From assembly GCA_964386705.1 (NCBI GenBank), contig CAYLTY010000006.1, positions 1-64,000 of the forward strand: 64,000 nucleotides of DNA. Reading direction: 5' to 3'. The notes under the pieces were generated by a model. The model was not told the DNA's origin. It made no database searches and saw only the letters and a list, made by a program, of their open reading frames with translations. The DNA comes from AM-0621 sp964386705 (GTDB taxonomy: Bacteria > Planctomycetota > Planctomycetia > Planctomycetales > Planctomycetaceae). A program made the position numbers and the translations under genes. Below are positions 25,801 through 33,354 of the stretch, in pieces (position 1 is the first letter of the stretch; each line of letters begins with the position of its first letter).

Positions 25801-26485
25801 TGCGCGGATGAATGCGGTACATCGCAACCGTCAGCGGCCAACCTTTGTGGTCCTCTTTGTAGTTGGGATTCGTCTTCGGGTACTTCACATGACTGTGATT
25901 GAAGACACCGTTGAGCCCGTACAACCACCCGTCCGGCCCCCAAGTCAGCGAGTTCGGTAGCTCGTGCGTGTCCGTACGGCCGAAGCCCGTCACGACCACT
26001 TGAGCCGGACCGTCGGGTTTGCCATCTCGGTCGGCGTCCGGCACGAACAGAATGTCGGGTGAGTTCGCAATCCATACACCGCCGTGACCGACAGCGATGC
26101 CGCTCGGGATGTTGAGCCCGTCCAGGAAGATGGAAAACTTGTCAGCCTTACCATCGCCGTCAGTGTCTTCGAGGATCTTGACACGGTCCTTGCCCACGCC
26201 CGGTTCACGGCGCGGGTATTCGAGCGACTCGGTGATCCAGAAGCGTCCGCGTTCATCAATCGCCATCGCGACGGGGTTCACGATGTCCGGTTCGGCCGCG
26301 ACGACCTCGACCGAAAACCCTTCCGGGACCGTCATCATCTTCGCCGCTGTCTGCGGATCACGGGGCTCGTTCGGAGCCTTGTCCTGAGCATGCGGAATGA
26401 TGGGCTTCTTGGCCTCTTGAGCCGACAGCTCTACTGACGAACTCACCAGCAACAGCCAGCATGTGATTCGAATGAAGTGGTTCAC
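22868..26485 (-). CDS. PVC-type membrane-bound dehydrogenase / heme-binding protein with CxxCH
   Basis: The 1205-residue protein starts at a GTG (26485) seven bases after AGGAAG and has a signal peptide (WLLLVSSSVELSAQ). The N-terminal two fifths is a beta-propeller dehydrogenase-like region: VPEGFSVEVVAAEPDIVNPV, GRFWITESLEYPR, EDTDGDGKADKF and NSLTWGPDGWLYGLNGVF. A helical HEAT-like middle follows (about residues 420-840). The cytochrome c site CAACHKIYGEGPEIGPD is near residue 900, followed by an 'SLVIGAGY' type heme-binding C-domain and a short beta domain. This architecture is typical of planctomycetes and Verrucomicrobia; it probably oxidises sugars in the periplasm, substrate unknown. 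Confidence 0.92.
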   Translation of the reverse strand: MNHFIRITCWLLLVSSSVELSAQEAKKPIIPHAQDKAPNEPRDPQTAAKMMTVPEGFSVEVVAAEPDIVNPVAMAIDERGRFWITESLEYPRREPGVGKDRVKILEDTDGDGKADKFSIFLDGLNIPSGIAVGHGGVWIANSPDILFVPDADRDGKPDGPAQVVVTGFGRTDTHELPNSLTWGPDGWLYGLNGVFNHSHVKYPKTNPNYKEDHKGWPLTVAMYRIHPRTREFQVFCEGTSNPWGIAFNDEGEAFISACVIDHLWHLVETGYYHRQGGPYPPFTWKIDSIVKHKHQKAAYCGIHYFDSDAYPEKYRGKLYMGNIHGGCINVDRIERDGSTYKGFGEDDFLTANDAWFMPVVQKTGPDGCLYILDWYDRYHCYQDANRDPAGIDRLKGRLYRVRYKDSPRAAKDLDLAKETDQQLIERLGAKNDFTRWTATRLLQERATVATSKLLSDFIQKSDDRATTVQRRQAFLTLIGMWAGRDLPEADFEQLIRPLDPLTSAVSEAGIDPFYTAWALRFFGDWPLSRKMTGLSSNTDQPPSPSEDPRVILQAVVMYSKLPHSNPGVMRLLLKLLVTGKSDPLIARIVWQTLHPRLEQLPSEFVEYMKGDNFLKSKVVVDLMPRVVERILGRQKFDAKPVADLFALLRDDHPQIAKQVIELLSTKVQSGELKGEKLDQLKVAMEPLLKPMLGVESKHPLRLEASLLSLSWGDRGGAVGTARSMILNKDEAAAQRLAAFNALISAKDGCVAQVAREVFGRKPAESSAFLADVLTALGRMDNGKLEIEVGEYLTKHYGEVAPDVQPAIVDLLTQRASWSKNLLSQVGKQKIAATSININQARRMQALKDTDLSELLNRHWGQVRDTRNPDREKVVAEMKTLIRKSPGDPFAGEKVFKRVCAACHKIYGEGPEIGPDITLNGRNDFNQLLSNVFDPSLVIGAGYRVCTVVTTSGRVQSGLLVEDSPQRVVLKPADVAVPGNGRTDASVTAVRVAVGKLEIIPRDEIDEFKLSELSLMPEGLEKQLSQQDIVDLFAFITLDKHPSDKTAKRLPGVTAVTPRQSTNSGDFAAMVAEVLPGFATTASGVDGVALLNNHFGKDSILRTHPVSRDASCVLTQKVAVPAGKKTKVIVDVAHDPRGDWRLVIRGNGERLADEMISRETCKDGWRTITADLTKFAGTEVKLDLLNQANDWSFEFGYWGGVRIVSE

Positions 26486-26572
26486 GGATGGACTTCCTTA
26501 TGAACGTGAGCGCAAGAATTCTCCGCACGAAGGTTCGCCGAAAAGCCGTCTGCGAGAAAGGAATCGACTACG

Positions 26573-26971
26573 TCACGCAATAACAGCAACAGCTTCAATC
26601 TCAATCAGCCAGTCAGGTCCAACCAGTGCGGAGACGCCGACCAACGTGCTGGCGGGTGGATGTTCGGCCCAGACGTAGCGGCTGCGGACCTCGCGGATGA
26701 TCGGTACGTGCTCGGGTTTGAGACCGACCACGAAGAGACTGGTCTTCACAACGTCTTTGAATGTCGCTCCCCCAGCGGCGAGAGCGAGCGCGACATTGTG
26801 AAACGCCTGCTCGGTTTGAGCCTTCATATCACCGCGACCGATGACCTCGCCGCGCTCGTTGATCGCAACCTGCCCGGAGATGTGAATCGTTTTTCCGCCC
26901 GTGGCACTCACGACGTGAGTCCAACCAAACGTGGGACACAATTCCGGGGGGTTAGTGAATTCAATGCTCAT
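26573..26971 (-). CDS. Rid-family protein (YjgF/YER057c/UK114), lacking the catalytic Arg
   Basis: From ATG 26971 the product is 132 residues; the frame extends upstream to 27049. It fits the Rid fold: THVVSATGGKTIHISGQVAI, then GDMKAQTEQAFHNVALALAAGG, TFKDVVKTSLFVVG and WLIEIEAVAVIA. RidA hydrolyses enamines using an Arg in a PARS-type sequence; here the position reads HPPASTLVGV, with Ala in its place, so the standard imine deaminase activity is unlikely. It may belong to another Rid subgroup with a different role. It starts 513 bases downstream of the AAA gene's end in transcription order and is on the same strand. Confidence 0.85.
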   Translation of the reverse strand: MSIEFTNPPELCPTFGWTHVVSATGGKTIHISGQVAINERGEVIGRGDMKAQTEQAFHNVALALAAGGATFKDVVKTSLFVVGLKPEHVPIIREVRSRYVWAEHPPASTLVGVSALVGPDWLIEIEAVAVIA

Positions 26972-27067
26972 GCATGGTCTTTCTCTGATTGCGTGAACGA
27001 CATGTTCAACGGCCTGCGTCTTCTCGCGTTCGCGACGCAGGTCAGACAACTCAGCCTACGCGTGCCC

Positions 27068-27096
27068 GTGAGGGCGCCGCCACCTTCAGCCCTCAC
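27068..27096 (-). terminator. 8-bp GC-rich hairpin after the AAA+ ATPase gene
   Basis: GTGAGGGC (27068-27075) pairs with GCCCTCAC (27089-27096), downstream of the stop at 27117 on the minus strand. No T-run follows. The CCCTCACCCC on the outer flank recalls the repeat at 5311. Confidence 0.4.
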
Positions 27097-27116
27097 CCCT
27101 CAGAGCAGCAATCAAA

Positions 27117-28532
27117 TTACGACATCGCAAAGCCAGTGATGCGGCGAGTGAGTTCACCGTTCTCAGAAGTCATCTCGTTCAACGCTTCGACGAGGTCTTT
27201 ATCCGTTAGCTCAATTGAGGGCGAGTCCTCCGGGGTTCGCTCGACGGCGATCAGGGCTGCCTTGCGAACCAGTTCCTTGATGAATGCCGGGCTGGCGCCA
27301 TTCGTCCTCTTCAAGATGACAGTCCAGTCTGTCACCGACAGTTTCGACTTGCAGGCATAGAGCTGAAACAGCCGACGACGGCAGTCCTCATCGGGCAAGG
27401 GAAAGTGAATCGCCTGATCGATGCGGCCGGGCCGGTTAGCCAAGGCCGCTTCAATTTGGTCGGGCAAATTCGTTGTCAGCAGAAACAGGATGTCGGCGCT
27501 GGAATCGAGGCCGTCCATTTCATTCATCAACTGGTGCAGAGCCGTCGTCTGAAAGTTCTGGTCACGCCGAGTGGCGATCAGGTCAACGTCTTCCAGAATG
27601 ATCATGGCCGGTGACAGGCTCTTGGCCAGATCACAGCACTCTTTGATGTTCCAGAGTTGCTCACCCGTCACGAGGAACACCGTCACGTTCGGCATGGAGT
27701 GTGTCAGCCAGCAGGCTGTGCGCGTCTTGCCGGTGCCGGGCTTGCCGTGAAACAGCAGGCCGCGTTTCACAGGATGTCCCTCGCGGCGCAGGCGATCGGC
27801 ATGCCGGAAGAAACTGATGGTATTGCGCTCGATGATGCGCATCGTGGCGAGCGGCAGCACGATGGCGTCGCCAGCCACGGGCGGTAGTTTGTGAAAGCGA
27901 ACCTGAGCCCAGCCTGCCGCACCCGAGTCATCATAGTCCGCTTGAGTTCGCTGCCGCTCAATCGAGATCACCCGCCCGCGATAGACGCTCAGTTCACGCA
28001 TTAACTCGCGGATTCGATCCAGGCTCGGTCCCGCGAGGTTCTCAGGTCTGCTGACTACTTGCAGTAACGGAGACAATGCTCCGTAAGCCTGTACGCCACC
28101 CATCCGAATCGCCAGTTGCGAAGTTGGCGTCTTGATCAAGTAAATAGGATTGACGAGGCAGTCTTCGTGCTGGTCAACGTCAATGTCCATCTGCCGGTAC
28201 ATCGGAGCCTGATAGACCATCTCCTTGGCCTGCAGTTCGTGATAGTTCTGGCCGGTGATCGTTTCGAGCTCGCCACCTAGTTCTTTCACATAGGCTTCGA
28301 TAGCGCGCCGCACATTCGGCAGGTCCAACGGTGAAAAGCTGCGACTGACCGATGCTAGTTGCTGATAATTATACCCCAGCAGCGCCTTCAGTTTTTTGTA
28401 GACGAGCCACTTCTTGCTTTTGCCGTCTTCGATACTTTTCGCGACCAGGATGATCAAGGCAACCGTCGCCAGAACGCTCAGTCCGATGATGGCCGCGATA
28501 CCATCTTCCCGACTCGCCGAAAGGACAAACAT
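27117..28532 (-). CDS. membrane-anchored AAA+ ATPase
   Basis: From ATG 28532, five bases after GAGGAG, the protein is 471 residues. A single membrane segment (about residues 10-31, DGIAAIIGLSVLATVALIIL) is followed by a region of about 200 residues of unknown fold, then an AAA+ ATPase: Walker A GKPGTGKT near residue 262, Walker B ILEDVDLI near 311, sensor-1 LLTTNLPD and arginine finger region NRPGRIDQAIHFPLPDE. The architecture resembles FtsH/BCS1-type AAA proteins but no protease domain follows, so a chaperone or remodelling role is likely. The gene lies downstream of a membrane protein on the same strand. Confidence 0.85.
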   Translation of the reverse strand: MFVLSASREDGIAAIIGLSVLATVALIILVAKSIEDGKSKKWLVYKKLKALLGYNYQQLASVSRSFSPLDLPNVRRAIEAYVKELGGELETITGQNYHELQAKEMVYQAPMYRQMDIDVDQHEDCLVNPIYLIKTPTSQLAIRMGGVQAYGALSPLLQVVSRPENLAGPSLDRIRELMRELSVYRGRVISIERQRTQADYDDSGAAGWAQVRFHKLPPVAGDAIVLPLATMRIIERNTISFFRHADRLRREGHPVKRGLLFHGKPGTGKTRTACWLTHSMPNVTVFLVTGEQLWNIKECCDLAKSLSPAMIILEDVDLIATRRDQNFQTTALHQLMNEMDGLDSSADILFLLTTNLPDQIEAALANRPGRIDQAIHFPLPDEDCRRRLFQLYACKSKLSVTDWTVILKRTNGASPAFIKELVRKAALIAVERTPEDSPSIELTDKDLVEALNEMTSENGELTRRITGFAMS

Positions 28533-28807
28533 GCGGACTCCTCGCAAGAGCACGGATCCGGAGCTGCAAAGTGCCCCATGATGGTCAGAACTGGCTACTC
28601 ATGGAAACCAAAACTGGGTCCGAGAAGTTTGCCAGACCGACGAAAATAACTCCTCTCGCAATCCATGGAGACGTCGACACAAGATTCGAGCCTGTTGATC
28701 GAACTGGCAGAACTGATGACGATCTTCGCCGACCTCAACGAGTGTCCGCTGCGCTCGAGAATTCACGTGCGGTGACCAGGTCGTGGGGTCGGCTGATCAT
28801 CGGAGAC

Positions 28808-29416
28808 TTAGCGAGATCCGAAGTAGAACAACAACAGGCCCATGGCCACCTGATGGAACTCGCGGGGTAGGAGCTCGCTGTGGCCGTAGATTTCGAAGCC
28901 CGCATCCACAGCGAGTATTAACAGGACTAGCAGAGCTCTGAGGTCCCCCAAATAGCCTGAGGCTGGCTTCGTCCGTTTGCGATTCAGCCACCCAGCGAAG
29001 CCGCGCCAGACGAGGCCTGCCGCGTAGGCAGCCAGCGTACCCAGCAAGGCGATTGCTTGTGGCTCGAACAATCTGCCTTCGTTGTGCAGATAGACACCCA
29101 GACCGATGAAGGCCGCGAGGATGATGAAACGGATCGAATGCTTCGGCAGGAACAACGGGTTCTGTTCCTTGTCCAGCACGCCTTCGTTTTCGAGCCGCTG
29201 GCGGATGTCTGGCGGCAACGCCACGAAGCGTCGCGACGTGTAGTAGTGCGCCAGCGCGATCAGCAATGTCTCAATCCACAGCGTGTTCACTTCGCGGCGG
29301 AGAGCGATTCCTGACACGACCACTCCGACGACCATCAGCGTCAGCAGAGCCCTGACGCTACCGACCGGAAGTCCCAACGGCGGCCAGGTTTTAGGAGATC
29401 CTTGGTATTCAGCCAT
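28808..29416 (-). CDS. multi-helix membrane protein of unknown function
   Basis: The 202-residue protein has about five hydrophobic segments: VRALLTLMVVGVVVSGIAL, a short hydrophobic TLLIALAHYYT, FIILAAFIGLGVYL, IALLGTLAAYAAGLVW and LLVLLILAVDAGFEIY, with polar loops (LPPDIRQRLENEGVLDKEQN) between. Its ATG follows GAGGAA by seven bases. I recognise no family. It lies upstream of the membrane-anchored AAA+ gene on the same strand, about 275 bases apart, and a functional link is possible but unproven. Confidence 0.6.
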   Translation of the reverse strand: MAEYQGSPKTWPPLGLPVGSVRALLTLMVVGVVVSGIALRREVNTLWIETLLIALAHYYTSRRFVALPPDIRQRLENEGVLDKEQNPLFLPKHSIRFIILAAFIGLGVYLHNEGRLFEPQAIALLGTLAAYAAGLVWRGFAGWLNRKRTKPASGYLGDLRALLVLLILAVDAGFEIYGHSELLPREFHQVAMGLLLFYFGSR

Positions 29417-29691
29417 GTTGCAGTTCCTCGTTCTTGATGTGCGATTGAGTTTGTTTCGCCCATCTGAACGAGTCTGTCGAGACTAAACGATACTGAGCCC
29501 GAGTGGATCACTCGTCGGGACAGAATTCGAACGGATTGCGAGGCACGGATCTGCCAAGTCGGCGAGCTGTTGCTCTGAACCCCGCCGCATTTGCGGCCTT
29601 CGCGAGCCTTGCGCCTTCGAGTGGACTTGATTTGCCTAATTCCCACGGAGTCACGATGTTCGAACGCCACAATGACAGCGCACTTCAACAA

Positions 29692-32600
29692 TTAGACCTG
29701 ATCGATCCACGCCGGCAGCGGATTGAGATTGAAAGCTTCGTCAATCTCGCCGGCGACTGCATCGGGGAAACTGTCGCCGTTACCGGTCCCGCTGCCGGTT
29801 CCACCGGTCAGCTTATCGACGCCGGCATCACCCAGCAGCGTGTCGATCTCATCGCCTCCCAGCAGCGTATCGTCCCCCGTGCCTCCGTTGAGCGAGTCGG
29901 TTCCGAGTCCACCATAGAGCGTGTCGTTCTCAGTACCGCCAATTAGGGTGTCGTTGCCGTCCCAGCCTGAGAGGCCGTCGGCACCTGCTCCGCCATTCAA
30001 CGAATCGTTGCCGATACCACCATTGAGTGTATCGTTGCCGGCTTCGCCAAAGAGCGTATCGTTGCCACCGCGTCCTTTCAGGACGTCGTTGCCGTTGCCG
30101 CCATACAGGAAGTCAGCGCCAGCAGCACCAATCAGGGTATCATTACCATCCAGGCCGTAGAGATCGACTCGACCCGTAAACGCACTGGTATCAATGCTGT
30201 TGGCACCCGCGCCGCCTGTGAGTCGCACTTCTTCAATTCCGACGACGCGGTCCGTGCCGAGACCGCTCAATACAGAATCTAACAGCACAAAGTTCACATC
30301 CGCAGTTTCAAAGATGCGGTCAGCGCCGGCTCCGCCGTCCAGCGTATCGTTACCTGGGCCTCCGGTGAGCTGATCAGCGGAAGCACCTTGACCAAACAAA
30401 GCGTCGTTTCCCTCACCGCCGTTGAGAGTGTCACGACCAGCGGCACCCAGCAGTGAATCATTACCGCCGAGTCCGATCAGCGAATCGTCGCCTTCATCAC
30501 CCAGCATGAAGTTCGGCCCGGCGCTGCCAATCAGTGTGTCATTGCCAAGGCCGCCGTATTCGACGCCATATCCGGTATAGGCCGAGATGTCGATCTTGTT
30601 CGCACTCGCTCCGCCAGTCAGCGAAGCTTCAGGCAATCCGATCAGCTTATCAGTCCCCAACCCAGTTAATTGCGTATCAGTCAGTACGAAATTGACATCG
30701 CCAATCTCGATCAACACATCGTTACCGGCTCCGTCCAGTGTATCATTGCCGGGGCCCCCGGTGAGTGAATCTCGCGAACTCCCCTGACCGCGCACCACAT
30801 CGTTACCATCGCCGCCGTTGAGCGAATCAATGCCGGCGCTGCCGAGCACCTGATCGTTACCGGCTCCGCCAAACATGGTGTCATTGCCGTCCTCGCCGAT
30901 CAGAATGTCGTTTGCGGAACCGCCCGTAATCAGGTCCGGGTCCGTCCCGCCGAAAATCTGGATCGGAGTTGTACGAGCGGACGCCGAGATCACGTCGTTT
31001 CCAGCGTCTCCTTTGAGCAGCAACGTGCCGGCATAACCTGCGTCCAGATCACCTGCGGTTATCTGATCGGCGCCGTTGCCACCAGACACCGTGATCGTGG
31101 CAGAGGGACTGGAAAACAGGATCGATTCTGCACCGTTGATGGCCAGCGAACTGGTTGAGTTCAACGCCACGCCGTCATCGCCTAGCGTTGCCTGCTCGGC
31201 GGTTGAACGCAGATTGAACGCTCGATTCGCAACACCCAGCTGATCGTCGATCGTTTCCTGGTTGACGAAGTTCAGCAACGAGACCACAACGCCCGTGTCG
31301 AGGCTGACCTGCCCTGTAGCCGCAGGCAGCAGCGAATAGCTGATCGTGGTGAAGTTCGTGCTCTTCAACGTCAGTTTGTCTCCACTGCCACCTTGCCCCT
31401 GACCGTCGACTGTAAAGCCGCCGGTAGGAATCGGGTTGCCGGCAGAAAAATCAACAGTGACCTGATCATCATTCGATGAACCTGTGATATTCACGTTACC
31501 GGTTGGATCAAATAGCGTCGAGGACAGAGTAAGGCTCGTTGTGTTATCGATGACGTCGATATTCTCGCCGTTGAGCTTCACGGTGATATTACTGGTGTCG
31601 GGCAAAGTAATCGCGAGCGCCTGCACTTCAACCGCGCCGATGTCAACGGTCGGTGTGCCGTCGTTGTCACCGTCGGTCGCGCGAACTCCGTTCCGTTGAT
31701 CATTGAGCAGCGAGTCCATCGGGTCGCCCTTGTCGATGACCGGACTGGATGACATTGGTCGATGTGTTGCTGTTGGCCCGCCATAGTTTCCAAGTGGCTG
31801 CAACTGCGGGTCAACGCCGACAATGTCCGTGCTGATCTTGGATGAGCCCATACGGATCAGATTATATCCGCCGGAAGCGATCGAGCCGGCTAGTTCTGGA
31901 CCGCCGATGCCTGCTGCGTTGTTCGCGATAATCGAACCGCGTATCGTCGCGTCGCCTGAACTGAAAACACCGCCGCCATTCAGAGCTGCTGTATTTGATA
32001 CAATAGTCGAATTGATAATTGAGACGGAGTCGTTCGTAGACTCGTTGAAAATGCCGCCGCCAGTATTAAATGCGCGATTACCACTGATAGTCGAATTCTC
32101 AACGGCCAGCGACGCATTTCCGCCACCGCTGTTGACGATCGCACCACCGTCGTAACCCTGATTGTCATTGAACGTTGAGCGCCGAATGATCGCGGTCGCC
32201 CCATTGAAGAGGCCGCCGCCATTGCGATTCGTTGGTGCTCTTCCACCGCGAACGGTTGATTCTACCAGCAGCAGACTGGCCCCGGTGCCTGAGTTCACAA
32301 GGCTGGCGCCAGACGATGTTGTCGAGTTCGCGTCAAACGTCGATTTCGTGATCGTCGCGGTGCCGCTGTTGTAGAGTCCTCCTCCTCCGCCAGTTCCCGA
32401 TGCTGAACCGCGTGCAACAACAGAATCCTGCATCGTCAGCGTGGAACCAGTCAGGCTCGCGATGCCGCCGCCCCGACCAGCGCTGGTGCTGTCTTCGATG
32501 ACCACACCATCCAAAGTGAGAGTTCCAGCGTTCCGGATTCCTGCACCGTCATCGCTCGACGAAAGTGTCGCACCGCGCCGGATTTTCAGGTCGTTCAGAG

Positions 32601-33075
32601 TGACATTGGCAGCTGAAGCCAGATCAAACACACGGTCCGCGTTGACGAAATCAATGACGGTATCCGCTGCTCCCGTGCCGGTGATCGTGACCTGACTGGA
32701 GATATCCAAGTCGCCTGTCGCTCCAGCGTCTTCATTGGTTCCAAAAACGCTCAATGTGTACGTGCCGCTGGGCAACTGAATCAGATCATCGCCGGAGAAT
32801 GCGTTGGCTTCCTGGATGGCGGCTCGCAGAGTTGTCTGGCCGCCTGCCGTTTGAGCGATTCCGTCACCGGGGTTGGCATCCGCACCGTCAATCGTCGTGT
32901 TAACCAGAAACGTCGCCGGCAATACGCGGTGCTCAAGCACCTCTAAGGGCCGCGATTGCCGAATGCGCCGCCGCGAGCAGCGTTGTTCAAGGAACGTACT
33001 TGCGCTCGCACAGCGAGCGTGGAGTTTTCGACTCAACCGCTGCGAAACAGGTTTAAACCACGAAACAAGGAGCAT
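29692..33075 (-). CDS. secreted RTX-repeat/beta-helix protein with planctomycete extracellular motif
   Basis: I choose ATG 33075 (1127 residues) because MLLVSWFKPVSQ aligns with the MLLTSWVRSFAQ start of the giant protein; ATG 33105 is in frame. The N-terminus is basic, then LEVLEHRVLPA (residues 44-54), the Planc_extracel-type motif, and a CSLREA-type beta-helix unit (TTLRAAIQEANAFSGDDLIQ). A spacer domain (about residues 495-700) shared with the giant follows, then RTX calcium-binding repeats in three blocks (GGxGxDxLx type, for example NDTLDGGAG) separated by two copies of a GLGTD..LTGGA.AN.ID module. It ends in VAGEIDEAFNLN, a tail shared with the giant. Likely exported and surface-bound. 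Confidence 0.82.
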   Translation of the reverse strand: MLLVSWFKPVSQRLSRKLHARCASASTFLEQRCSRRRIRQSRPLEVLEHRVLPATFLVNTTIDGADANPGDGIAQTAGGQTTLRAAIQEANAFSGDDLIQLPSGTYTLSVFGTNEDAGATGDLDISSQVTITGTGAADTVIDFVNADRVFDLASAANVTLNDLKIRRGATLSSSDDGAGIRNAGTLTLDGVVIEDSTSAGRGGGIASLTGSTLTMQDSVVARGSASGTGGGGGLYNSGTATITKSTFDANSTTSSGASLVNSGTGASLLLVESTVRGGRAPTNRNGGGLFNGATAIIRRSTFNDNQGYDGGAIVNSGGGNASLAVENSTISGNRAFNTGGGIFNESTNDSVSIINSTIVSNTAALNGGGVFSSGDATIRGSIIANNAAGIGGPELAGSIASGGYNLIRMGSSKISTDIVGVDPQLQPLGNYGGPTATHRPMSSSPVIDKGDPMDSLLNDQRNGVRATDGDNDGTPTVDIGAVEVQALAITLPDTSNITVKLNGENIDVIDNTTSLTLSSTLFDPTGNVNITGSSNDDQVTVDFSAGNPIPTGGFTVDGQGQGGSGDKLTLKSTNFTTISYSLLPAATGQVSLDTGVVVSLLNFVNQETIDDQLGVANRAFNLRSTAEQATLGDDGVALNSTSSLAINGAESILFSSPSATITVSGGNGADQITAGDLDAGYAGTLLLKGDAGNDVISASARTTPIQIFGGTDPDLITGGSANDILIGEDGNDTMFGGAGNDQVLGSAGIDSLNGGDGNDVVRGQGSSRDSLTGGPGNDTLDGAGNDVLIEIGDVNFVLTDTQLTGLGTDKLIGLPEASLTGGASANKIDISAYTGYGVEYGGLGNDTLIGSAGPNFMLGDEGDDSLIGLGGNDSLLGAAGRDTLNGGEGNDALFGQGASADQLTGGPGNDTLDGGAGADRIFETADVNFVLLDSVLSGLGTDRVVGIEEVRLTGGAGANSIDTSAFTGRVDLYGLDGNDTLIGAAGADFLYGGNGNDVLKGRGGNDTLFGEAGNDTLNGGIGNDSLNGGAGADGLSGWDGNDTLIGGTENDTLYGGLGTDSLNGGTGDDTLLGGDEIDTLLGDAGVDKLTGGTGSGTGNGDSFPDAVAGEIDEAFNLNPLPAWIDQV
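29800..30960 (-). repeat. RTX-type nonapeptide repeats of the 1127-residue protein
   Basis: Three tracts encode GGxGxDxLx repeats (period 27 bases) at roughly 29800-30170, 30330-30560 and 30740-30960. Between them lie two copies of a module with the sequence GLGTDxxxGxExxxLTGG. The nonapeptides bind calcium in a parallel beta-roll, which is needed for folding after secretion in RTX proteins. Confidence 0.8.
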
Positions 33076-33354
33076 GGGACAGCCCTGAGTTTGAAGAGAT
33101 TCCATTCGGAAGACAGGCGCTCATCAGACTGAGCAGAGCCGACCCAATTCTCAACCTAGTGAGAGTCCAGTCAGGCGAAATTTGGTTTAGATGTCACATT
33201 GTTGATGTGAGTTCCCGAAAACGCGGCTCAGCGACCTTCAACAACGCCTCACCGCCAACCCTTATTTGGTCCGCAGTTTCTCTAAGTTCCAATTGGTGTA
33301 AGTTTCCTGCCCAAGACCTTCATCGTGTTCCACTTCCCAATCTTGGGATTCGCC

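Noticed and set aside
28571..28870. Plus-strand frame of 99 codons between the AAA+ and membrane protein genes.
   Set aside because: It runs into the antisense of the membrane protein gene and has no recognisable feature or good ribosome site.
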